Below, one piece after another: positions 7,548 through 15,769 of a stretch of DNA of 30,158 nucleotides (position 1 is the stretch's first letter; each line of letters opens with the position of its first letter). A program made the position numbers and the translations under genes. Under the pieces are notes generated by a model. It did not search any database and was not told the origin of the DNA. It saw nothing but the letters and a program-made list of their open reading frames with translations. Origin of the DNA: Actinomycetes bacterium (GTDB taxonomy: Bacteria > Actinomycetota > Actinomycetes > Mycobacteriales > Mycobacteriaceae); contig JAEXZY010000138.1 of NCBI GenBank assembly GCA_023404955.1, positions 1-30,158 on the forward strand, in the 5' to 3' direction.

Positions 7548-8423
7548 GTGAAGTTCGCCAAGGGGCACGGCACTCAGAACGACTTCGTCGTGCTGCCCGA
7601 CCTGCACGCCGAGGTGACGCTGGCGCCCGTCGCGGTCGCCGCGCTGTGCGACCGCAGGCAGGGCCTCGGTGCAGACGGTGTGCTGCGGGTGACCACCGCG
7701 GGCGCTGCCCACGCCGCCGGTGTGTTCGACCGGCTCCCGGAGGGACTCGCGCCCGGGGATTGGTACATGGACTACCGCAACGCGGACGGTTCCATCGCCC
7801 AGATGTGCGGCAACGGGGTGCGCGTTTTCGCGCACTACCTGCGAGCCAGCGGGCTCGAGACCCGCGACCGGTTCGTGGTCGGCTCGCTCGCCGGGCCCCG
7901 TCCGGTGGTGCTGCACTCCGCCGACCCGGTGCGTGCCGAGGTGACCGTGGAGATGGGCAAAGCCAACGTGGTCGGACAGTCCACGGCCACGGTGGGCGGT
8001 CGGTCGTTCGCCGGCCTTGCCGTCGACGTCGGCAATCCACACCTGGCCTGCGTCGACGCGGGGCTGACAGGAGAGGCGCTGGCCGATCTGGACGTGGCGG
8101 CGCCGGTGGCCTTCGACCGCGAGCAGTTCCCCGACGGCGTCAACGTCGAGGTGCTGACCGCCCTGGGCGCCGACCGTGCGGTCACCATGCGTGTGCACGA
8201 GCGCGGCGTGGGGGAGACCCGCTCGTGCGGAACCGGCACGGTCGCCGCCGCTGTCGCCGCACTGGCCCAGCAGGGCGCCCAGACCGGCGAGGTGAACGTG
8301 CACGTCCCGGGCGGCGCCGTCACTGTCACCGTCACCGATGCGACCAGCTACCTGCGCGGCCCATCCGTCATCCTCGCCCACGGTGAGCTCGCCGAGGAAT
8401 GGTGGGCCGCGTGCGGGCGTTAA
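7548..8423 (+). CDS. dapF: Diaminopimelate epimerase
   Basis: DapF interconverts LL- and meso-diaminopimelate without cofactor, supplying lysine synthesis and the peptidoglycan cross-link residue. The 291-residue protein has both catalytic cysteines: Cys87 in MCGNGVRVF and Cys227 in SCGTGTVAA. Other family motifs are GHGTQNDFVV at the N-terminus and GNPHLAC in the middle. An insertion-like stretch (TAGAAHAAGVFDRLPEGLAPGDW) between the first strands also fits mycobacterial DapF. The start is GTG 7548, 4 bases after the miaA stop; the longer frame from 7461 would run into miaA and adds no conserved sequence. It is the fourth gene of the operon. Confidence 0.97.
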   Translation: MKFAKGHGTQNDFVVLPDLHAEVTLAPVAVAALCDRRQGLGADGVLRVTTAGAAHAAGVFDRLPEGLAPGDWYMDYRNADGSIAQMCGNGVRVFAHYLRASGLETRDRFVVGSLAGPRPVVLHSADPVRAEVTVEMGKANVVGQSTATVGGRSFAGLAVDVGNPHLACVDAGLTGEALADLDVAAPVAFDREQFPDGVNVEVLTALGADRAVTMRVHERGVGETRSCGTGTVAAAVAALAQQGAQTGEVNVHVPGGAVTVTVTDATSYLRGPSVILAHGELAEEWWAACGR

Positions 8424-8432
8424 TAGGGGTGC

Positions 8433-9881
8433 ATGAACACTGCTCTCCGTGCGAACCTTGATTCGCCTATGACGTATCCCGAATTCAGCAACGACACCCC
8501 CAGTGTGGGTGAACTCGCCCTCGAAGAGCGCGCGGCTCTGCGCCGCGTCGCCGGGCTCTCCACCGAGCTCGCCGACATCTCCGAGGTCGAGTACCGCCAG
8601 CTACGCCTCGAACGTGTGGTGCTGGTCGGTGTCTGGACCGAGGGCTCGGCCGCCGACGCCGACGCCAGCCTCGCCGAACTCGCCGCGCTCGCCGAAACGG
8701 CGGGCTCCGAAGTGCTCGAAGGTGTCATCCAGCGCCGCGACAAGCCCGACCCCGCCACCTATATCGGCTCCGGCAAGGCCGCCGAGCTGCGCGAGGTCGT
8801 CGTCGCGACCGGCGCCGACACCGTGATCTGCGACGGTGAACTGAGCCCCGCCCAGCTGAACGCGCTGGAGAAGGTGGTCAAGGTCAAGGTCATCGATCGC
8901 ACCGCGCTTATCCTCGACATCTTCGCCCAGCACGCCACCAGCCGGGAGGGCAAGGCTCAGGTCTCACTTGCGCAGATGGAATACATGCTTCCCAGGCTGC
9001 GCGGGTGGGGCGAGTCGATGTCTCGGCAGGCCGGTGGCCGGGCCGGCGGTGCCGGCGGCGGCGTGGGTACTCGCGGACCCGGTGAGACGAAGATCGAGAC
9101 CGACCGCCGGCGTATCCGGGAACGCATGGCCAAGCTGCGGCGCGAGATCAAGGACATGAAGAAGATCCGCGACACCCAGCGCAGCGGGCGCCGGCGCAGT
9201 GAGGTGCCGTCGGTCGCCATCGTCGGCTACACCAACGCCGGCAAGTCCAGCCTGCTCAACGCCCTCACCGGAGCGGGTGTGCTGGTCGAGAACGCGCTGT
9301 TCGCCACTCTCGAACCCACAACGCGCCGTGGGGAATTCGACGACGGGCGGCCGTTCGTCCTGACCGACACGGTCGGATTCGTGCGGCACCTGCCGACCCA
9401 GCTGGTCGAGGCGTTCCGGTCGACCCTGGAAGAGGTCGTCGACGCCGAACTGCTGGTGCACGTCGTCGACGGCTCCGATGTCAACCCGCTGGCCCAGATC
9501 AACGCCGTGCGCACAGTGATCAATGAGGTCGTCGCCGAGTACGGCATCGCCGCGCCGCGAGAACTGCTGGTGGTCAACAAGACCGACGCCGCGAGCGGGC
9601 TGATGCTGGCCACGCTGCGCCGCGCACTGCCCGAGGCGGTGTTCGTCTCTGCCCACACCGGAGACGGGCTGGACCGGTTGCGGGCCAAGATGGCCGAACT
9701 GGTCGTCCCCACGGATACCGCGGTGGACGTCACGATCCCCTACGAGCGGGGTGATCTGGTGGCGCGCATGCATGCCGAAGGCCGGGTCGATGCCACCGAG
9801 CACACCGAGCGCGGCACCAGGATCACCGCACGGGTGCCGGTCGCGCTGGCGGCGGGCCTCGCGGACTTCGCTACCTCCTGA
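8433..9881 (+). CDS. hflX: Ribosome-associated GTPase HflX
   Basis: HflX is a ribosome-binding GTPase; in other bacteria it splits stalled ribosomes after stress, and in mycobacteria it has been tied to antibiotic tolerance and hypoxia. The 482-residue protein shows the N-terminal HflX domain (DPATYIGSGKAAEL, then ALILDIFAQHATSREGKAQVSLAQ), the glycine-rich linker GGRAGGAGGGVGTRGPGETKIE, and the GTPase domain. That domain has G1 GYTNAGKS near residue 265, G2 TLEPTTR, G3 DTVGFV and G4 NKTD. ATG 8433 has a purine-rich AGGGGTG just upstream; ATG 8469 is a shorter alternative. The last 11 bases overlap the 3' end of the convergent molybdoenzyme gene. Confidence 0.96.
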   Translation: MNTALRANLDSPMTYPEFSNDTPSVGELALEERAALRRVAGLSTELADISEVEYRQLRLERVVLVGVWTEGSAADADASLAELAALAETAGSEVLEGVIQRRDKPDPATYIGSGKAAELREVVVATGADTVICDGELSPAQLNALEKVVKVKVIDRTALILDIFAQHATSREGKAQVSLAQMEYMLPRLRGWGESMSRQAGGRAGGAGGGVGTRGPGETKIETDRRRIRERMAKLRREIKDMKKIRDTQRSGRRRSEVPSVAIVGYTNAGKSSLLNALTGAGVLVENALFATLEPTTRRGEFDDGRPFVLTDTVGFVRHLPTQLVEAFRSTLEEVVDAELLVHVVDGSDVNPLAQINAVRTVINEVVAEYGIAAPRELLVVNKTDAASGLMLATLRRALPEAVFVSAHTGDGLDRLRAKMAELVVPTDTAVDVTIPYERGDLVARMHAEGRVDATEHTERGTRITARVPVALAAGLADFATS

Positions 9882-12150
9882 CGACCCGCGGCGGGCGATG
9901 GGCCCGCACCGGAGGCGGTGTCTCCGTGTACTTCTCGACCTCGATCAGGACGTGTGCGCCCGTGCAGCCGCGGGCCAGCGACGACGTGCCGATGTCATCG
10001 GTGAGTACGTTGGGGTTGCCGTGCACGCACATCGCGTCGGGGTCGGCGGGATCGATCGGGTCGTACCAGGCGCCGGTCGACAGTTGGACCACCTGCGGCC
10101 GCACTCGATCGTCGACGAGCACTCCGGCCAGGCATGCGCCGCGGTCGTTGAACACCCGCACCACGTCGCCGGCACCCAGCCCGCGTGCCTGAGCGTCGGA
10201 TGGATGCATCCGGATCGGTTCTCGTCCGGACACTTTCGATTCCTGGCTGGTCTTGCCTCCGTCGAGCTGGCTGTGCAGGCGCGCCGCTGGCTGATTGGCG
10301 ATCAGATGCAGCGGAAATTGCGCGGCGCGTGGGCCGTGGAGCCATTCGGAGGGCTCGAACCACGAGGGATGTCCGGCGCAGTCCGAATACCCGAAACCGT
10401 CGATGTCCTCGGAGAAGATCTCGATGAGCCCGCTGCGGGTGCCGAGTCGGTGCGTCACCGGGTCCGCGCGGAAGTCGGCCAGCAGGGTCAAACCGTCCTC
10501 GACCGGCAGCTTCACCTGCCCCGCCGACCAGAACTCGTCGAACGTGGGCACCTCGAAATCCAGTGTTCTCGACCAGGTGTCGTAGAGATGGCGCAGCCAC
10601 TGCGCAGAGGTCCGGCCTTCGGTGAACTCGGCTCTGACGCCGAGGACGTCGGCGACCGCGGCGAAGGTGTCGTAGTCGTCGCGAGCCTCGACGTAGGGCT
10701 CGGTCAGCCGGGGCATCGCCATCAGCACCGGATCGTTGCGGGACCCGGAGAAGTCGTCGCGCTCGAGGAAGGTCGTCGACGGCACGACGATGTCGGCGTG
10801 CCTGGCCAGCGCCGTCCAGTACGGATCGTGCACCACCACCGTGTCGACCCGGCCCAGCGCACGCCGCAATCGCGGGATGTTCTGATGATGGTGGAACGGG
10901 TTGCCTCCCGCCCAGTACACCAGCCGGATGTCGGGATAGGTCAGCCGTAACCCGTTGTAGTCGAACGGCTCTCCCGGATGCAGCAGCATGTCGCTGACCG
11001 CCGCGACCGGGATGAACGACGTGACGGGGTTGACGCCCTGGGGCAGCCGGGGGAGTGCGCAGCGCAACGGCGGCAGCCCCGGCTCGTTCATCGACCCGTA
11101 GCCGTGGCCGAATCCACCGCCGGGCAGCCCGATCTGGCCCAGCATCGCGGCCAGTGTCAATCCCATCCAGGGTGCCTGCTCGCCGAATCTGGTGCGCTGC
11201 AACGACCAGCTGACCGTCACGATGGTGCGGTGCGCGGCCATCTGACGGGCTAGCGCGATCAGGTCATCGGCGTCGATGCCGCAGAGCGCGGCTGCCCACT
11301 GCGGCGATTTGGCCACGCCGTCATCGATGCCCAGCAGGTAGCGCTCGAACCGGTCGTACCCCGTGCAGTAGGTCGCCAGGAACTCGCGGTCGGCCAGTGA
11401 TTCGGTCGCCAGCACGTGGGCCAGCGCCAGCATGATCGCCACGTCCGTGCCGGGCACCGGGGCGAACCAGTCGCACGGTCCGTCGACGTCGTCACGCAGC
11501 GGGGAGAACGACACGATCCTGCCCCCGCGCTCGCGGAAGCGGTGCAGCGCATCCCGGGCCGGATGTGCCGTGGTGCCACCGTGATTGACGCCGGTGTTCT
11601 TCAGCGCCAACCCCCCGAAGCAGACCAGCAGCTCGGTGTGCTCCACGATGACGTCCCAGGCGGTCGACCGCTTGAACAGATCGTCGTGCGTGCCCACCAC
11701 TCGCGGCATGATCACCCCGGTCGCGCCCAGGCTGTAGGAATGCCGCGAAAAGGTATACCCACCAAGGCAATTGAGGAACCGATGCACCTGGCTCTGCGCG
11801 TGGTGGAACCGGCCCGCGCTCGCCCAGCCGTAGGAGCCGCCGTAGATCGCCTGGTTGCCGTGCTGATCGATGACGCGCCGCAGCTCGGTGGCCAGGAGCT
11901 CGGTGAGCTCGTCCCAGCTGACGGCGACGAAATCGTCGGCGCCGCGGCGCCTGCTCGGCCCGGGTCCGTCGTCGAGCCACCCGCGGCGCACGGCCGGGCC
12001 GGTGATACGCGATGAGTGCCGCACCGAGCCGGGCAGGTTGCCCAGTGCGGGGGACGGATCGGTGTCGCCCGCGATCGGGGCGACGGAGGCGACGTCGCCG
12101 GCCTCGACGGTGGCGCGGAACGCGCCCCAGTGGGTGAGGCTCGTGCCCAT
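9871..12150 (-). CDS. Molybdopterin-dependent S-/N-oxide reductase, BisC/TorA type
   Basis: The about 759-residue protein belongs to the DMSO reductase family and should reduce S- or N-oxides with a bis-MGD molybdenum cofactor. Biotin sulfoxide and methionine sulfoxide are the likely class of substrate. It opens with THWGAF, has no N-terminal Cys motif for a 4Fe-4S cluster and no Tat signal, so it looks cytoplasmic like BisC rather than periplasmic like TorA. Visible features are YGGSYGWASAGRFHH, the SYSLGATGVIMPRVVG segment with the expected Mo-ligand Ser at about 140, NPFHHHQN, and the C-terminal HGNPNVLTDDIGTSSLARG cofactor-binding segment. ATG 12150 is preferred because TACACT (TANNNT) ends 7 bases upstream, giving a near-leaderless transcript; ATG 12156 is the alternative. 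I do not recall this gene between hflX and fadE20 in M. tuberculosis. Confidence 0.92.
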   Translation of the reverse strand: MGTSLTHWGAFRATVEAGDVASVAPIAGDTDPSPALGNLPGSVRHSSRITGPAVRRGWLDDGPGPSRRRGADDFVAVSWDELTELLATELRRVIDQHGNQAIYGGSYGWASAGRFHHAQSQVHRFLNCLGGYTFSRHSYSLGATGVIMPRVVGTHDDLFKRSTAWDVIVEHTELLVCFGGLALKNTGVNHGGTTAHPARDALHRFRERGGRIVSFSPLRDDVDGPCDWFAPVPGTDVAIMLALAHVLATESLADREFLATYCTGYDRFERYLLGIDDGVAKSPQWAAALCGIDADDLIALARQMAAHRTIVTVSWSLQRTRFGEQAPWMGLTLAAMLGQIGLPGGGFGHGYGSMNEPGLPPLRCALPRLPQGVNPVTSFIPVAAVSDMLLHPGEPFDYNGLRLTYPDIRLVYWAGGNPFHHHQNIPRLRRALGRVDTVVVHDPYWTALARHADIVVPSTTFLERDDFSGSRNDPVLMAMPRLTEPYVEARDDYDTFAAVADVLGVRAEFTEGRTSAQWLRHLYDTWSRTLDFEVPTFDEFWSAGQVKLPVEDGLTLLADFRADPVTHRLGTRSGLIEIFSEDIDGFGYSDCAGHPSWFEPSEWLHGPRAAQFPLHLIANQPAARLHSQLDGGKTSQESKVSGREPIRMHPSDAQARGLGAGDVVRVFNDRGACLAGVLVDDRVRPQVVQLSTGAWYDPIDPADPDAMCVHGNPNVLTDDIGTSSLARGCTGAHVLIEVEKYTETPPPVRAHRPPRVVRR

Positions 12151-12186
12151 GGGCATGAGTGTAGGGGCGGACTGACTCCGTGCGTC

Positions 12187-12220
12187 GTACCCCGCCCAAC
12201 CATCCGGTTGGGTGGGGTAC
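12187..12220. promoter_or_regulatory. 15-bp inverted repeat between the molybdoenzyme gene and fadE20 (operator candidate)
   Basis: Left arm 12187-12201 (GTACCCCGCCCAACC) pairs with right arm 12206-12220 (GGTTGGGTGGGGTAC) around a 4-base centre ATCC. The only imperfection is one G/T position. It lies in the divergent intergenic region, 37 bases from the molybdoenzyme start and 50 from fadE20, and is downstream of neither gene, so a terminator is unlikely. A TACCGT -10-like box (12218-12223) for fadE20 overlaps its right edge. A dimeric repressor site is the simplest reading; the regulator is unknown. Confidence 0.55.
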
Positions 12221-12269
12221 CGTGGCCCTCACCGTTCCCGATTCCGATCACCGACGCGAGGATTCCTCC

Positions 12270-13445
12270 ATGGGCTCTGCAGCCGAAAAGTCCGTCATCG
12301 CCTACGAGCGCACGTTGTTCGAACCCGAGCACGAGATGTTCCGGGACTCCTTCCGGACCTTCCTCGAGCGCCACGTCGCGCCGTTCCATGACCAGTGGGA
12401 GGCCGACAAGCTCGTCGATCGCAGCGTCTGGGTGGAAGCCGGCAAGCAGGGCTTCCTCGGTATGGCGGTTCCCGAGGAGTACGGCGGCGGCGGGGTGACC
12501 GACTTCCGCTACAACACCGTCATCACCGAGGAGATCACCGCAGGCCGGTACAGCGGACTCGGCTTCAGCCTGCACAACGACGTCGTGGCGCCGTACTTCA
12601 TCCGGCTGGCCACCGAGGAGCAGAAGCAGCGGTGGTTGCCGAAGTTCTGCAGCGGCGAGTACATCAGCGCGATCGCGATGACCGAACCCGGGACCGGCAG
12701 CGACCTGCAGGGCATCAAGACCCGCGCGGTGCGCGACGGTGACCACTACATCCTCAACGGGTCGAAGACGTTCATCACCAACGGCATCCTGTCCGATTTG
12801 GTGATCGTGGTGGCTCAGACGGACCCGGAGAAGGGTGCGCTGGGCTTCTCGCTGCTGGTCGTCGAGCGCGGTATGGAGGGTTTCGAGCGCGGTCGCAAGC
12901 TCGACAAGGTGGGCCTGGACGCCCAGGACACTGCCGAACTGTCGTTCACCGACGTGAAGGTGCCGGTGGAGAACCTGCTCGGCGAGGAGGGTCAGGGCTT
13001 CATCTACCTGATGCAGAATCTGCCCCAGGAGCGCATCAGCATCGCGATCATGGCCGCCGCGGCCATGGAGGCCGTGCTGGCCGGCACGCTGCAGTACACC
13101 AAGGAGCGCAAGGCTTTCGGGAAGCCGATCGGCAGCCAGCAGAACAGCCGTTTCCTGCTCGCCGAGCTGTCCACCGAGGCCACCGTCGTCCGCATGATGG
13201 TCGACGAATTCATCCGGCTGCATCTCGATGACAAACTCACCGTCGAGCAGGCCGCGATGGCCAAGTGGTATTCCACGGAGAAGCAGGTGCACCTGATCGA
13301 CCGCTGCCTGCAGCTGCACGGCGGTTACGGCTACATGCGCGAGTACGACGTCGCGCGGGCCTACCTCGACGCCCGGGTGCAGACGATCTACGGCGGAACC
13401 ACGGAGATTATGAAGGAGATCATCGGTCGCAGCCTCGGCGTATAG
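12270..13445 (+). CDS. fadE20: Acyl-CoA dehydrogenase, long-chain (LCAD) type
   Basis: This is an FAD flavoenzyme of beta-oxidation, forming trans-2-enoyl-CoA from acyl-CoA. The 391-residue protein has the family signatures AMTEPGTGSDLQG (substrate/FAD site), RKAFGKPIGSQQ, and LQLHGGYGYMREYDVARAYLDARVQTIYGGTTEI. The usual C-terminal catalytic Glu of short- and medium-chain enzymes (Y-E-G-T) is Gly here (IYGGTTEI). Instead NLPQERISIA carries Glu254, at the position used as base in LCAD and isovaleryl-CoA dehydrogenase. ATG 12270 is preceded by CGAGGA at 12256-12261 and gives a normal length; the longer frame from 12180 would cross the inverted repeat. The symbol rests on synteny with Rv2724c. 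Confidence 0.94.
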   Translation: MGSAAEKSVIAYERTLFEPEHEMFRDSFRTFLERHVAPFHDQWEADKLVDRSVWVEAGKQGFLGMAVPEEYGGGGVTDFRYNTVITEEITAGRYSGLGFSLHNDVVAPYFIRLATEEQKQRWLPKFCSGEYISAIAMTEPGTGSDLQGIKTRAVRDGDHYILNGSKTFITNGILSDLVIVVAQTDPEKGALGFSLLVVERGMEGFERGRKLDKVGLDAQDTAELSFTDVKVPVENLLGEEGQGFIYLMQNLPQERISIAIMAAAAMEAVLAGTLQYTKERKAFGKPIGSQQNSRFLLAELSTEATVVRMMVDEFIRLHLDDKLTVEQAAMAKWYSTEKQVHLIDRCLQLHGGYGYMREYDVARAYLDARVQTIYGGTTEIMKEIIGRSLGV

Positions 13446-13500
13446 CCGGGCGGTGGCATTTTCGGCGCTGTCGGCGAGGTGGCTTGGTAAACAGGGTCCA

Positions 13501-13530
13501 CTGACGCAGAGTGAACGCACGCGGTAATTT
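13501..13530 (+). promoter_or_regulatory. Candidate promoter for the LGFP-repeat gene
   Basis: CTGACG (13501-13506, near TTGACA) is followed after 18 bases by TAATTT (13525-13530, fits TANNNT). Transcription would start near 13537, leaving a leader of about 45 bases with GGGGAGG at 13571-13577 ahead of ATG 13582. No terminator is obvious after fadE20, so read-through is also possible. Confidence 0.4.
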
Positions 13531-13581
13531 TCGCTGAACCGTGATGGAGTTACCTGGAGTCGCCGACCACGGGGAGGATGA

Positions 13582-15750
13582 ATGACCCGGCAGCCTGTGC
13601 TGCGCCGTCGAGGGTCCGGTCGTTGGGCCGTCGGATTGCTGGGGGTCGCCGCGGCGCTCCTGCTCTCGCCTGTCGCCACCGCGCAACCCGATGTCGACGC
13701 CGGCAACGCGATCACCGCGACCTGGCAGGCCACCGGTGGCGACACCGGTCCGCTGGGGCCGCCCTCCGGGGATGTCTATCCGGTGGGGGCCGGATTCGCG
13801 CAGAACTTCGCCTCGGGCAAGGTGTTCTTCACCCCCGCCACCGGTGCGCACTTCATGCAGGGCGCCATCCTGGAGAAGTACGAGTCGCTCGGCGGGGCCG
13901 CCGACGGCGATCTCGGGTTCCCGACCATCGACGAGGGGCCCGGACGCGCGCCCAACAGCGTCAACAGCACGTTGAGCGCACCGGACAACCCGGTCATCTT
14001 CTGGACACCGGACACCGGTGCGCACGTGGTCCGCGGCCCGATCAACGCCGCCTGGGACCGACTCGGAGGCTCGTCGGGGGCTCTCGGCGTCCCCTCCGAA
14101 GACGAGACCTACGACGGTGCGGTGGTGACACAGAAGTTCACCGGCGGCCAGGTCTCCTACGACGGACGTGCCAAGAAGTTCACCACCGACCCGGCCGACC
14201 TCGCCGGCCAGCTCGCCGATCTCACCGTGCCGGATGACCCGGTCGTCGCGATCAACGCCGCCCGCCGGGCCGCGGGAGGTCCGCTCGGGCCGTTGGGCGC
14301 CAGCGACGGTGAGCCCTACAAGATCGGCTCCGATGGACTGGGTCAGAACTTCGTCAACGGCAAGATCTTCTACAGCCCGGCCACCGGCGCCAATGTCGTG
14401 ACCGGCCAGGTGCTGGCCAAGTACGAGAGCGTGGGCGGCCCGGAGGGCGACCTCGGGTTCCCGGTGACCGGTGAGGTGGACGGCGGCGTCGCGCCGGCGA
14501 GCAGGATGAGCAGCTTCGCGGCGGCGGACAAGCCGGTGATCTTCTGGACGCCCGACTACGGCGCGGTGATCGTGCGCGGCGCCATGAACGCCGCGTGGCA
14601 GAAGCTGGGCGGCGCCACGGGCGAGCTGGGGGCTCCCGTCGACGACCAGACTCAGAACGGCGACGCGATCACCCAGAAGTTCAGTGGCGGCGCGATCACC
14701 TACGACACCGCCAGCAAGCGATTCAGCACCGAACCAAGCAATCTCGCATCGCAGCTCGCCGGACTCGAGGTGCCGGGACAGCAGGAGACACAGGCGACGC
14801 CGTCGGCTCAGGGCGGCGATACCGGTTCGGCCTCCGGGGTTCGGTGGACGTGGTGGTGGCTGCTGGCGATCATCCCGGTGCTGCTCGTGCTCGCGGTGGT
14901 CGGACTGGCGGTGGCCCGGCGTCGGCGCCGCGCTCACGACGACGACTCGTTCGCGCTGCCCCCGTACCAGCAGGACGACGCCGACTACGACCGTGACCAT
15001 GACCATGACCATGACCACGACCACGACCACGACCAGGAGCCGGCTGACGTGGGTGAGGACGCGTTGTTCGGGGACCGCTACGCGCGCGAGGGACTGGGAT
15101 CGGTGGCACCTGGCGCGCGGCCAGTCACTCCTGCCGAAGGTCACCAACCGAGCGGGCTCGGCCTGTGGGGGCTCAGCGATACCGGGGCTGACCGTTCGGC
15201 CCCCGATGATGCCGATGCCGATCCGTTCGTCGAGCAGGACGATCCGGACTCCGTCGACACGGCTCCGACCCGGGTCCAGTCGGCTCCGGAACACGACTAT
15301 GCGCGGCCCGACATCGCGGATGCCCCGGAGGAGGCCATCCAGGGGTCGGCTGACGAGGATTCGGCAGGCGAGGAACCGGCGGAGGCGGACTCGACGGCCG
15401 AGGACGGCGCCTTCTACGAGGACGACGACGATCCGGACCACGGGGCGGCCGTCACGTCAGCGCTGCCCGCGGCTCCCTTCGTCGCTCCGGTCCTCGAGCG
15501 AGACGCTGTCCTCGACACCGGTAGACACGCCAGGATCGACGATGACGACGACATCGTCCCGATGGGCACCGCGTTGCACCTTCCTCTCGACGACCCGGAT
15601 TCCATTCCCGAGGGGTACCCGATCAAGGCCGACACCCGCTCGGGTCTCTACTGGAGTCCCGGCAGCGCCGACTACGACGAGGCCCGGGCCGAAATCTGGT
15701 TCGCCACCGAGGAAATCGCACGCACCAACGGGTTCGTCCGCGGGAGCTGA
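13582..15750 (+). CDS. LGFP-repeat secreted/membrane protein with Asp-His tract and acidic cytoplasmic tail (Rv2721c-like)
   Basis: This 722-residue protein has five parts. (1) A signal peptide: RRRGSGRW, then a hydrophobic stretch, with cleavage likely after ATA at about residue 34. (2) An ectodomain of two similar halves (about 42-213 and 220-398), each with three LGFP-like repeats; LGFP repeats are known in cell-wall-associated actinobacterial proteins. (3) A membrane helix (about 422-444) followed by ARRRRR. (4) A long acidic, low-complexity tail rich in Asp, Glu, Ala and Pro, containing six consecutive Asp-His pairs at 472-483. (5) A conserved final 60 residues (EGYPIKADTRSGLYWSPGSADYDE, then AEIWFATEEIARTNGF), like the short 'sunset'-type C-terminal motif of actinobacterial proteins. 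The arrangement suggests a wall-contacting exterior and an intracellular tail. Function is unknown. The start is supported by GGGGAGG 4 bases upstream. Confidence 0.9.
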   Translation: MTRQPVLRRRGSGRWAVGLLGVAAALLLSPVATAQPDVDAGNAITATWQATGGDTGPLGPPSGDVYPVGAGFAQNFASGKVFFTPATGAHFMQGAILEKYESLGGAADGDLGFPTIDEGPGRAPNSVNSTLSAPDNPVIFWTPDTGAHVVRGPINAAWDRLGGSSGALGVPSEDETYDGAVVTQKFTGGQVSYDGRAKKFTTDPADLAGQLADLTVPDDPVVAINAARRAAGGPLGPLGASDGEPYKIGSDGLGQNFVNGKIFYSPATGANVVTGQVLAKYESVGGPEGDLGFPVTGEVDGGVAPASRMSSFAAADKPVIFWTPDYGAVIVRGAMNAAWQKLGGATGELGAPVDDQTQNGDAITQKFSGGAITYDTASKRFSTEPSNLASQLAGLEVPGQQETQATPSAQGGDTGSASGVRWTWWWLLAIIPVLLVLAVVGLAVARRRRRAHDDDSFALPPYQQDDADYDRDHDHDHDHDHDHDQEPADVGEDALFGDRYAREGLGSVAPGARPVTPAEGHQPSGLGLWGLSDTGADRSAPDDADADPFVEQDDPDSVDTAPTRVQSAPEHDYARPDIADAPEEAIQGSADEDSAGEEPAEADSTAEDGAFYEDDDDPDHGAAVTSALPAAPFVAPVLERDAVLDTGRHARIDDDDDIVPMGTALHLPLDDPDSIPEGYPIKADTRSGLYWSPGSADYDEARAEIWFATEEIARTNGFVRGS
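13705..14780 (+). repeat. Two-copy internal duplication of the LGFP ectodomain
   Basis: Copy A (about 13705-14220) and copy B (about 14240-14775) encode parallel strings. F-A-Q-N-F-A-S-G-K-V-F-F-T-P-A-T-G-A matches G-Q-N-F-V-N-G-K-I-F-Y-S-P-A-T-G-A; KYESLGG/DLGFP matches KYESVGG/DLGFP; PVIFWTPDTGAHVVRG matches PVIFWTPDYGAVIVRG. TQKFTGGQVSYD matches TQKFSGGAITYD, and both copies end in Q-L-A-x-L-x-V-P. Boundaries are approximate. Confidence 0.8.
14995..15036 (+). repeat. Hexanucleotide tandem repeat GACCAT/GACCAC (Asp-His tract)
   Basis: Three GACCAT units (14995-15012) are followed by three GACCAC units (15013-15030) and a diverged GACCAG (15031-15036). They encode (Asp-His)6-Asp-Gln within the LGFP gene. 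Units are in frame, so gain or loss changes length by Asp-His pairs without frameshift. Confidence 0.95.
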
Positions 15751-15758
15751 CGAACCCG
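15729..15758. terminator. Hairpin between the convergent LGFP gene and lexA (possible bidirectional terminator)
   Basis: CGGGTTCGTC (15729-15738) pairs perfectly with GACGAACCCG (15749-15758) around a 10-base loop. The hairpin spans the stop codon of the LGFP gene and ends 11 bases before the lexA stop. There is no T-run, but mycobacterial terminators often lack one. It could serve both genes. Confidence 0.45.
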
Positions 15759-15769
15759 GTCGGTGCGCG

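Noticed and set aside
12180..12269. 30-residue N-terminal extension of FadE20
   Set aside because: It would be encoded by the inverted repeat; ATG 12270 has a ribosome binding site and normal length.
14995..15036. CRISPR-like or regulatory tandem repeat
   Set aside because: The repeat is a 6-base coding microsatellite with no spacers, in frame with the LGFP gene.
13420..15441. 673-residue minus-strand frame opposite the LGFP gene
   Set aside because: Mirror of the LGFP coding sequence; its Val/Met-rich run is the complement of the Asp-His repeat.
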